This document shows, piece by piece, positions 35,845-42,488 of a DNA stretch of 43,968 bases. The DNA lies in NCBI GenBank assembly GCA_947456815.1, contig CANGTL010000021.1:1-43968 (forward strand). The letters run 5' to 3'. The notes under the pieces are model-generated. The model saw only the letters and a program-made list of their open reading frames with translations, ran no database searches and was not told where the DNA came from. How positions within the stretch are numbered: position 1 is the first letter of the stretch; every line of letters starts with the position of its first letter. Position numbers and translations under genes: made by a program. The DNA is from Flavobacteriaceae bacterium. GTDB taxonomy: Bacteria > Bacteroidota > Bacteroidia > Flavobacteriales > Flavobacteriaceae.

Positions 35845-36753
35845 CTATTTTTTGGTAATAATTGCAAGTAAACCAATAAACGCATAAACGATAATAAAGA
35901 TTATTATGAATTTCCAATAATTTATAACTTTAATTTTAATCCCTGGAGCTTCATATGAAGAATCAATACTTTGGATTCTTTTAATAAGGGAGTTTCGTTT
36001 TTTATCCACATCAATTCCCGATAATTGTGCAAATGATGTGGGCTTTGGTTCTGAATTACCCCAATTGCTACTTGATTCCCACCAAATTAATTTTCCTAGA
36101 TTAGAATACTCTTCAACTAAATATTTTAATATTTCAACATCTTTATTTATCATTATATCATAAGCAGTTTCCATAGTTTCTAAATAATCTTTTGCACGAT
36201 TAATAGCTCTGGAAGAGTAAGTTTTAACAATTTGTTTATTAACAGTTGTACTTGTATCTGGTGATATAGTAAGTAATTTTATTCTTAATATAGTGGCAAG
36301 GTTGCTACCAATTGCATCAGCTGTAATTTCATAAGATTCTGAATCTGGGTCATTTTCCTTAGATGCATTTAAAAATGTTCTAATTTCTCTAGCGTTTGAA
36401 AGTGTAATTTTATCTTCATTAAGATAACTTACACTTCTCCAAAAAGCACAAATCGCTTTGTTTTCCCAAATTGAACCTATATTTGGATTTACTTCAAGTG
36501 CTTTATTACAATAATCATAACCTTCATTATAATTACCTGCACGAATTGCTTTTTGTAGAATTTCAATATAATTATTAAGTTTTTCAAAATTATCATTTGA
36601 TAAATTTTCTTGACTTACAGAAACACTTCTAGGTCTTAGAATTTTGATAGTAGTATTACAATATTCACATTGTACTTCGTTTTTTCCTTCATAGCCAGAA
36701 AGAGATGCACCACAACTAGTGCAGTTCAAAGATGTTAATTCAAGTTTACTCAT
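35845..36753 (-). CDS. Zinc-ribbon / helical-repeat / C-terminal TM protein
   Basis: The last gene of the operon encodes 302 residues. It begins with a zinc ribbon (C11, C14, C29, C32) followed by a short linker. A TPR-like pair (about 58-105, LQKAIRAGNYNEGYDYCNKALEVNPN) comes next, then further helices to about 270. One C-terminal TM segment (about 278-300, FIIIFIIVYAFIGLLAII) would anchor it with the body in the cytosol. Zinc-ribbon plus TM proteins are recurrent partners of SPFH proteins in bacterial membrane-stress clusters. Function unknown; an adaptor role is inferred. Confidence 0.75.
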   Translation of the reverse strand: MSKLELTSLNCTSCGASLSGYEGKNEVQCEYCNTTIKILRPRSVSVSQENLSNDNFEKLNNYIEILQKAIRAGNYNEGYDYCNKALEVNPNIGSIWENKAICAFWRSVSYLNEDKITLSNAREIRTFLNASKENDPDSESYEITADAIGSNLATILRIKLLTISPDTSTTVNKQIVKTYSSRAINRAKDYLETMETAYDIMINKDVEILKYLVEEYSNLGKLIWWESSSNWGNSEPKPTSFAQLSGIDVDKKRNSLIKRIQSIDSSYEAPGIKIKVINYWKFIIIFIIVYAFIGLLAIITKK

Positions 36754-36775
36754 GTTTATTTATTTTATTGATTTA

Positions 36776-37129
36776 TTATTTTCCTTGGGTTTTATATAAT
36801 GCATAAGTGTGTTTTAGTTCTGTTGCTTTAAATACAAAAATCAATTTTGATGGCTTTCCTCTTTCAGTTTCGTTGTATTTATTGAATTTTATCCATTCAC
36901 TAATTTTTGGATTGACTAATTTTCCATGATTTCGATATACTGTTAATGATTGACTGATAAAGACTTTAGTATTGTTATCAAAAATAAGCTCAATTGATTT
37001 GATAGCTTTTGAACTTTCGCTTAATTGCTCTAAATCTTCTTTCATTAACCCCAGTCGATAATCATTATTTGGAGTATTTAGAGGTTCAACCGTTAGGATA
37101 ACATATCTCCGATGAATAGGTTTGCTCAT
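36776..37129 (-). CDS. Unknown 117-residue protein of the SPFH operon
   Basis: A basic soluble protein without signal, TM or cysteine motif. It starts MSKPIHRRYVILTVEPL and has predicted alternating strands, including IELIFDNNTKVFISQSLTVYR and KLIFVFKATEL. I do not recognise a family. It is 3 bases after the multi-TM gene and 22 before the zinc-ribbon/TPR gene, so it is part of the same transcript. Confidence 0.6.
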   Translation of the reverse strand: MSKPIHRRYVILTVEPLNTPNNDYRLGLMKEDLEQLSESSKAIKSIELIFDNNTKVFISQSLTVYRNHGKLVNPKISEWIKFNKYNETERGKPSKLIFVFKATELKHTYALYKTQGK

Positions 37130-37132
37130 GGT

Positions 37133-37435
37133 TTATTTGTTTCTAATTTTATAAAAGTTTATTACTCTACCGATTATAATTGCTTCTAAAGCCCCAACCC
37201 ATATCTCGTAAAATTGATATTTGTACGAAAGGAACCCTAGCATTATTGTAGTACTTGAGAGAAGAAATACTGTTAGCTTTGATTGTAGCGAGGTTATGAA
37301 AATGGAAGGCAATATGTAAACTATAAAGCCAATAATTATTTGAATAAAAGAATAGTTTTTCTCAATGGAAAAAATTATTATTCCACAAATTATCAGTGAA
37401 ATGAAAAATCCTACAATAGTGTTATTTTCTCTCAA
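37133..37435 (-). CDS. Small multi-TM protein of the SPFH operon
   Basis: A 100-residue hydrophobic protein with up to four TM segments (about 6-24, 31-48, 54-71, 78-95). Its only reasonable start is TTG at 37435, which overlaps the 3' end of the preceding (frameshifted) small gene by 14 bases; overlap of this kind suggests coupled translation. No recognised family. Confidence 0.55.
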   Translation of the reverse strand: MRENNTIVGFFISLIICGIIIFSIEKNYSFIQIIIGFIVYILPSIFITSLQSKLTVFLLSSTTIMLGFLSYKYQFYEIWVGALEAIIIGRVINFYKIRNK

Positions 37436-37659
37436 TTTCCTTAATTAAAAGATTACACATTTCTCTTGAATTTAAAGTTGATTTTCTACCATCTGTTGTG
37501 TCCGAAATTCCAAAATCTCTTGCCACAGATTTACTTTGTACAAGTTTGTACGTTTGATATTCATAATTATCATTTTTATCATCAAAATACCTATAAATTA
37601 AAATAGGTATTACCCGAAGGAGAAGTTTCTTGAAATATTTCTAATTTTGGATTTGCCAT
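37422..37659 (-). pseudogene. Frameshifted small gene in the SPFH operon
   Basis: An ATG at 37659 opens a frame of 22 codons (MANPKLEIFQETSPSGNTYF...) that stops at TAG 37591-37593. A second frame, open from before that stop, continues as YFDDKNDNYEYQTYKLVQSK and on to a TAA at 37422-37424. Together they would give a protein of about 78 residues if one frameshift near 37590-37610 were corrected. The gap between good neighbours (37436-37673) is otherwise unexplained. Either a recent frameshift, a sequencing error, or programmed shifting could account for this. Confidence 0.5.
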
Positions 37660-37673
37660 ATGTTTTTTTTATT

Positions 37674-38288
37674 TTACTCTTGCCTCATTTTGACAAATTC
37701 AATTTTATCCTTTATCGTTTTGTAAATTTTTTCTGTTTCTATTCTATTACCTATTATTATTTTTTTTGGAGTGACTCCTGTGACATCAATTTGAATAAAA
37801 TGTTCATCTTCATTTGTTTGATTATTATGAGCTTTTTTTAGAAAATACGTTAGACCTAAAAGAGGTAATACAAAGATTATAAAAGCAAATATAAAAATAC
37901 CAAAGGATGGTTCTGAGACCCCTGTAGATGAATATGCTAAATCTATACCATATAATTTATGAGGAATTAGAGCCTCATAAAAAACAAAACAAAAAACAAT
38001 TACTGACAAAGCAAAAAATATTTGATAATAAATAGGATTTATTACTTTATTTAAAATGGAAGATTTTAAAATTGGAATATTCTTAAGTAACACTAAAAAG
38101 TCATCTTCATTTGATTTGTATTCTAACGATTTTTCGTATAATGTAATTTTAGAATTATTTTTATCAAAAATAATTTCTGTTTTATACTGATTTTGAGAAT
38201 TCGGATTAATAATACTTCCACAAAAGTTACATTTGGTAGTGTTTTCAATTTCTTGAATTGCTCCACAAGAGTTGCATTTTATATTCAT
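37674..38288 (-). CDS. Zinc-ribbon two-TM protein
   Basis: A 204-residue protein: N-terminal zinc ribbon (C5, C8, C20, C23 in KCNSCGAI...KCNFCGSII), a cytosolic stretch, then two TM segments (about 85-107 and 128-150). A C-terminal basic soluble tail containing GVTPKKIIIGNRIETEKIY ends it. The layout recalls the zinc-ribbon membrane proteins placed beside SPFH proteins, such as YdjG-like proteins of Bacillus. Its role is inferred to be a membrane adaptor. Confidence 0.7.
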   Translation of the reverse strand: MNIKCNSCGAIQEIENTTKCNFCGSIINPNSQNQYKTEIIFDKNNSKITLYEKSLEYKSNEDDFLVLLKNIPILKSSILNKVINPIYYQIFFALSVIVFCFVFYEALIPHKLYGIDLAYSSTGVSEPSFGIFIFAFIIFVLPLLGLTYFLKKAHNNQTNEDEHFIQIDVTGVTPKKIIIGNRIETEKIYKTIKDKIEFVKMRQE

Positions 38289-38300
38289 TTTGTTTAAAAT

Positions 38301-38774
38301 TTAGTTTGAAAAAATTGAAATTACTTCCTGATTTGGTAATTGTTCAATTTCAATTTTGAAATCTTTTAAATGGTCCCACATCAACACATCTCGGTCTTTA
38401 TTTCTCCTTATTAGATTTAAACAATTTTTCCAAGGTATTTTGTAATACTCATTTAATTTATAATCTTCTGAAAAAACGATGATAACAACAAAATCAACAT
38501 TTGAATCTATGTCATATTTTATTGCTGACCAGCGAGCCTTAGTTGTTTTTGATTTTGAGTGGGTTTTAACTTGAATTTTTCCAAATTCAGTTTCTATATC
38601 CCAATATTTTTGAATGCCACTCTCGGCTCTTTGCCCATTATAAATTTTTTCAATTAACCATTCTCCAATTTGTGATGTAAAATCTTTTTTATTTGTTGTA
38701 ACACCTATGTCTTGCAATCTTTTTAATGATTGAAAGTAATTATTTAGGGCTGTTTTTAACTCAATTGTATCCAT
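38301..38774 (-). CDS. Putative PD-(D/E)XK-type nuclease-like protein
   Basis: A 157-residue soluble protein. The motif pattern fits a minimal restriction-endonuclease fold: a helix with E38 (FTSQIGEWLIEKIY), then D59 in KYWDIE, and Q68-V69-K70 on the next strand (GKIQVKTHSK), followed by beta and aromatic segments. This E...D...QxK spacing is seen in Mrr-like and Vsr-like nucleases and in uncharacterised DUF families of the same fold. DNA cleavage is not shown, and inactive relatives exist. It lies 3 bases after the SPFH gene. Confidence 0.55.
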   Translation of the reverse strand: MDTIELKTALNNYFQSLKRLQDIGVTTNKKDFTSQIGEWLIEKIYNGQRAESGIQKYWDIETEFGKIQVKTHSKSKTTKARWSAIKYDIDSNVDFVVIIVFSEDYKLNEYYKIPWKNCLNLIRRNKDRDVLMWDHLKDFKIEIEQLPNQEVISIFSN

Positions 38775-38777
38775 AGA

Positions 38778-39731
38778 TTACAGTTGTTTTAATAATTCCT
38801 TTTTCTTTATATCAAACTCATCTTGAGTCAAAGCACCTAAATCCAATAATTCCTTAAGACTTTTCAATTTATCAGTCACACTTTCAGATGAATTGCTTTG
38901 CATAGCTTGTTGTATCATATTAGGCATAGACATACCCATTCCTAGTCCAGCACCAAGTCCTAAACCAGCCCCTGCATTTCCATTATTTTTAGCAGCATCA
39001 CCCAAAGAATCTGCTACTTTTAGTTTCATATATTGGTCTAAATTACCAACCGCATTCATGCCACTTCTTGTGTCAATCATGCCTTGAACTTCATCTGGCA
39101 CTGATATGGATTGAATATATAAATCGTGAAGTGTAAGTCCCAATCCTGTAAAATCTGCTTGCAATTCGGTTCTAAAAACTAAATTTAAGTCATCCATCAT
39201 TACGGGAATATCAAATACTGATTTCAGCATTTTACCAAGAACAACATTTAGCTTAGAAATGATAATTCCTCGTAAATAATCTTCGATTACACCACTAGTG
39301 TAAAGTCCCATTGTTCCAACCACTTTGTTGACAAACAGCATGCTGTCTTGAACCTGAATAGAAAAAGAACCATATGAACGTAAACGAATCATTTGTAATT
39401 CAGTATCCCTAAATAAAATTGGTTCTTTGGTACCCCATTTTAAGTTCGGAAATAATTGTTTTCCAATAAAAACAACTTCTGCTCTGAAAGGCGAATCAGG
39501 ACCATATCCAAACGAAGTAACCCATTTTCCGACAACAGGAATGTTTTGTGTTTTTAAAATATGTCTTCCTGCTCCAAATACATCTAATGCTTTGCCATCT
39601 CTAAAGAAAATGGCATCTTGACTTTCTCTTACGGTTAATTGGGAACCCCATTTAATTTCAAGATTGCCATTTTCTGGAAATCTTTTTACCAATACACCAC
39701 CACTATTATCTAAAAATTCTAATACCTCCAT
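38778..39731 (-). CDS. SPFH domain protein with SHOCT tail (YdjI-like)
   Basis: The 317-residue protein has an SPFH/band-7-like core (about 15-235; IKWGSQLTVRESQDAIFFRDG, GKWVTSFGYGPDSPF, IRLRSYGSFSIQVQD, DEVQGMIDTRSGM). A Gly/Met-rich linker (about 246-272) follows, and a SHOCT motif ends it (about 284-317, LKELLDLGALTQDEFDIKKKELL). There is no N-terminal TM. This is the arrangement of the YdjI or "virion core protein" group, which forms membrane-associated assemblies with zinc-ribbon partners. It is the most conserved gene of the operon. Confidence 0.85.
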   Translation of the reverse strand: MEVLEFLDNSGGVLVKRFPENGNLEIKWGSQLTVRESQDAIFFRDGKALDVFGAGRHILKTQNIPVVGKWVTSFGYGPDSPFRAEVVFIGKQLFPNLKWGTKEPILFRDTELQMIRLRSYGSFSIQVQDSMLFVNKVVGTMGLYTSGVIEDYLRGIIISKLNVVLGKMLKSVFDIPVMMDDLNLVFRTELQADFTGLGLTLHDLYIQSISVPDEVQGMIDTRSGMNAVGNLDQYMKLKVADSLGDAAKNNGNAGAGLGLGAGLGMGMSMPNMIQQAMQSNSSESVTDKLKSLKELLDLGALTQDEFDIKKKELLKQL

Positions 39732-39733
39732 TA

Positions 39734-40216
39734 TTATTTATATTGGTTAATAAAGTCTAACCTTTTTATGAGTATGTTTTCAATTTCTCTAATTTGTTGG
39801 AGTATAAATCCTGAGCTTAATGGTTGATTGATTTCTTCCTCTGCCGTTTTGGATATTAAACTTACCCTTTCTGAAATCTCTAAATCATACTCATATATTT
39901 TTTGTAATTCTTCTTCTTTCAATTGATTTTCACTAAAAAAAGAGGATTCACCGTAATTACAGTTTTTAATTTTTGAAAACAACGTATTTAATGATTTTCT
40001 TGAAATTTCCCACTCTTTGCATGATTGCATTTCATTTGCATCGATTAATGTTTTTTGATATAAAACAATCAAAGACTCCGCTACTTGTATAATTTTTGAC
40101 AAATGCTCTCTTAGCTTCTTGTCAGTGTTTCGTGATTCATCTCGGACAGCATAGCCTCTATAACCTGGGATTAACGAGCCTATTTTGTCGAATATGTTTG
40201 ATTTTCTGGTTGTCAT
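39734..40216 (-). CDS. Coiled-coil partner of the SPFH protein
   Basis: The first gene of the operon, 160 residues, mostly helical. The N-terminal motif FDKIGSLIPGYRGYAVRDESRNTDKKLREHL resembles a segment seen in uncharacterised proteins encoded next to SPFH genes (IPGYxGY followed by charged helix). The rest (40-160) is amphipathic helices suited to bundles. No TM. The ATG at 40216 is used; an in-frame TTG at 40267 falls in the likely promoter. The SPFH gene starts 2 bases after its stop. Confidence 0.65.
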   Translation of the reverse strand: MTTRKSNIFDKIGSLIPGYRGYAVRDESRNTDKKLREHLSKIIQVAESLIVLYQKTLIDANEMQSCKEWEISRKSLNTLFSKIKNCNYGESSFFSENQLKEEELQKIYEYDLEISERVSLISKTAEEEINQPLSSGFILQQIREIENILIKRLDFINQYK

Positions 40217-40240
40217 TTGTCTATTTGGGTTTATAAATGC

Positions 40241-40267
40241 TAAATATATAAAAAATTGGGAAAGCAA
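40241..40267 (-). promoter_or_regulatory. Probable promoter of the SPFH operon
   Basis: On the minus strand TTG (40267-40265), a 16-base spacer and TATATTTA (40248-40241) are one base off TAnnTTTG. Transcription would start about 18-20 bases before the ATG at 40216. No other gene lies in 40268-40443. Confidence 0.45.
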
Positions 40268-40411
40268 TTATATAATGTATGAGAATCATTGTTTTACGGT
40301 TTCTCGTAAATTAAGATTGTTTTCAAAACATATAAAAATATTGCAAGTGAATCCAAATCCTAACTAAGGACTAATATCAAATAATTAATGAGGCAAAAAT
40401 TTCATTAAATT

Positions 40412-40441
40412 CATTTCCTAAAACATCATTCCCTAGAACAT
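40412..40441 (+). repeat. Two adjacent 15-base direct repeats after the integrase gene
   Basis: CATTTCCTAAAACAT (40412-40426) and CATTCCCTAGAACAT (40427-40441) agree at 13 of 15 bases and abut without a gap, just past the integrase stop. They could be recombinase-binding or attachment-site repeats. Confidence 0.6.
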
Positions 40442-40443
40442 TT

Positions 40444-41715
40444 TCAAAAATAAGAAAACCCCTGCCTGTTCACTTCTCTAACCACTTCAACTTTATCAAT
40501 GTAATTACCCAACGTTACCTTCTCCGATTTCTGATAACCCATACTTTGTAAAAAACCAGTCTTGATATGAAGCTTGGTTAAAAACGACTTCCGAAGGCAC
40601 TTCAAAGTAAACTTGTTCTCAATCCCAGCTTTGTTCCTAAAAAAAGTAAACGAATCACTCAACTGGTCCGCTATCGTCTTCCTAAGAATCTTTTCATCAC
40701 CAGCAATCAAATATTTATCAGCACCCAAATTCTCCTTATAATTCAATCGAATCAACAACGCTTCCAATTCTTTGGTACACGGAATCAAAACCTTTTTCGG
40801 TTCTTTCGAGTTGTTCCAATTATGTGCCCTATCAAACTTCAAATCCGTTCCAATTAAATGCTCAATCCTACCATCACTACCCAACACAATATCCGAATAC
40901 TTTAGTATCATTGATTCTTCAATTCGCATTCCTGTAAAGGCAACCAATTCAATAGCATCCCTAGTATAAGGTCTATACATGTTCTTTCTTTCACCAGTTT
41001 TGAAAGTGTGGACTGAATCCACGTCAGAAATTGCATCCAATAGTTTGATGAAGTCTGCATCGTTCACGCTAATCGGGTTGGCATTTTCGTATTGTAAGTT
41101 TATATCCTTAAAATAATTTGGAATTAGATAACCTTTCTTGTCTATCAAAAAGCTGTTGAAATTCTTCATGGCTTTGACATTATGATTATGGGTTGATGGT
41201 GACTTGCATAATGGCTCCAAATACTCATAATACTTGCCGACAATAGCATCAGTCAAATCATAGATTTTAAAAGTGTTTAGGTTGACTTTGTTGGCTTGTA
41301 AAAAGTCCGTGAAATTCAGAACATAACGAATAGTTGATTTTACATAGCCTTTGGAACGGACTACTCGTTGGTGCTTTGGCACATCGATATTTTCCAGCCA
41401 GTCACTATACATCATAACACATTCAGTCAGCAATTCGGGTTTAACCTCAACTATTGGCGTTGGAGTTATCAACTTAAATGGATTTGATAATTCATTTTTA
41501 AATTCCAGTAGTTCTTTTATTGCTTCATCATAGTCCAACGACCTCAAATCCCTCGTTTTGCGACCTCCATTTGCTTTGAGTACCGCTTTGTACTTCTGGC
41601 GGTCCAATGGATGATTACAGCCTTTGTATGGGGTTTGCGACACTTCTATATGCCTATTACATTTCTTGCAAACTATGTGGAGACCTGAGAATTTTTTATA
41701 TGTAAGTACTTTCAT
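40444..41715 (-). CDS. Tyrosine recombinase / integrase with atypical active site
   Basis: A 423-residue integrase. It has an N-terminal zinc-binding-like site (C16, C19, C33, H35), a core-binding helical domain (about 90-215), and a catalytic domain (about 220-423). R264 lies in FTGMRIEESMILKYSDI, R375 in LKCLRKSFLTKL, and the tyrosine Y405 in TLGNYIDK. Both catalytic histidines of the usual HxxR and (H/W) positions seem replaced (K372; Y/Q/K around 394-396). It probably moves the element, though activity is uncertain. It lies 28 bases after the HTH gene. Confidence 0.82.
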   Translation of the reverse strand: MKVLTYKKFSGLHIVCKKCNRHIEVSQTPYKGCNHPLDRQKYKAVLKANGGRKTRDLRSLDYDEAIKELLEFKNELSNPFKLITPTPIVEVKPELLTECVMMYSDWLENIDVPKHQRVVRSKGYVKSTIRYVLNFTDFLQANKVNLNTFKIYDLTDAIVGKYYEYLEPLCKSPSTHNHNVKAMKNFNSFLIDKKGYLIPNYFKDINLQYENANPISVNDADFIKLLDAISDVDSVHTFKTGERKNMYRPYTRDAIELVAFTGMRIEESMILKYSDIVLGSDGRIEHLIGTDLKFDRAHNWNNSKEPKKVLIPCTKELEALLIRLNYKENLGADKYLIAGDEKILRKTIADQLSDSFTFFRNKAGIENKFTLKCLRKSFLTKLHIKTGFLQSMGYQKSEKVTLGNYIDKVEVVREVNRQGFSYF

Positions 41716-41743
41716 TTATCGTTTATTTTAATGCGAGTGTAAT

Positions 41744-42094
41744 TTATTTTGGTGACCCACCAAATAATTTTTTACTAATTTCTCCTTTGGGTGTGTACCC
41801 TATTTCTCTGTTTGGTTTATCACTATTGAACTCTAACATCTTGTATAACTCACCTTTGAGGTGTGCCTCGTAATACTCTTTCCAATCTTTGCCATATTCT
41901 GATTTTAGCTTAAGAATCATTGGCATGTCGTTAGCTAATTCAAATTCGCTTCGGTAAGCAAATTCACCCGTTGTGTCCTTATGGACTTTTATATTGTTCT
42001 TTTGACACCAAGTTCTAGCTGGTCTTGCGTCCTTTCTATTAATTAACCTAGCAATTTCATCTAGGTATAATCTTTCTATGAAGAAAAAAAACAT
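41744..42094 (-). CDS. Helix-turn-helix protein (excisionase-like)
   Basis: A 116-residue protein with an N-terminal HTH of the MerR/excisionase type: LYLDEIARLINRKDARPARTWCQKN, then a wing KVHKDTTGEFAYRSEF. The C-terminal half is charged helix. Genes of this kind directly upstream of tyrosine integrases control excision or transcription. Start at the ATG 42094; neighbouring gaps are short, so an operon with the integrase is likely. DNA target unknown. Confidence 0.65.
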   Translation of the reverse strand: MFFFFIERLYLDEIARLINRKDARPARTWCQKNNIKVHKDTTGEFAYRSEFELANDMPMILKLKSEYGKDWKEYYEAHLKGELYKMLEFNSDKPNREIGYTPKGEISKKLFGGSPK

Positions 42095-42195
42095 TCTTTA
42101 ACTTTTTAAATTAATTTTAGATAACAAACCACATGTTATCTGAGATTTGTTATTCGTTTTCAACTTTAGAATATCAAAATTTAGCATGTTTAGCA

Positions 42196-42477
42196 CTATC
42201 TTATTTTTTGCAACATTGCTATAATATCCCTAACTCCAGCTGCTATTTCATATCTCTCTTCTTCGACCTTTTCATTAAGATAAATTTCCCAATATTCTAT
42301 TGTTTGACTTCTTTTGTATCTTTCTAAACTAGCAAGTACTGAAAAGACTTTCCAATCTTTAAATTGATTTTCAAATGCTGGGTCTTCTTTTAATATTAAC
42401 TCAAATGTTAACGATTCAATTAAGTTCAATTGCTTATTAGATTTGATTTTTTTTTTGATTATTTCTTTATCAATCAT
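42196..42477 (-). CDS. Small protein with a UVR-like motif
   Basis: A 93-residue basic, helical protein. The C-terminal EKVEEERYEIAAGVRDIIAML follows the UvrB/UvrC interaction (UVR) motif pattern, with YE-x-AA-x-x-RD. It may contact a repair or replication protein, but UVR motifs also occur in unrelated regulators. It lies 11 bases after the polymerase-like gene and about 100 before the HTH gene. Confidence 0.6.
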   Translation of the reverse strand: MIDKEIIKKKIKSNKQLNLIESLTFELILKEDPAFENQFKDWKVFSVLASLERYKRSQTIEYWEIYLNEKVEEERYEIAAGVRDIIAMLQKIR

Positions 42478-42488
42478 TTTTCTTTTTT

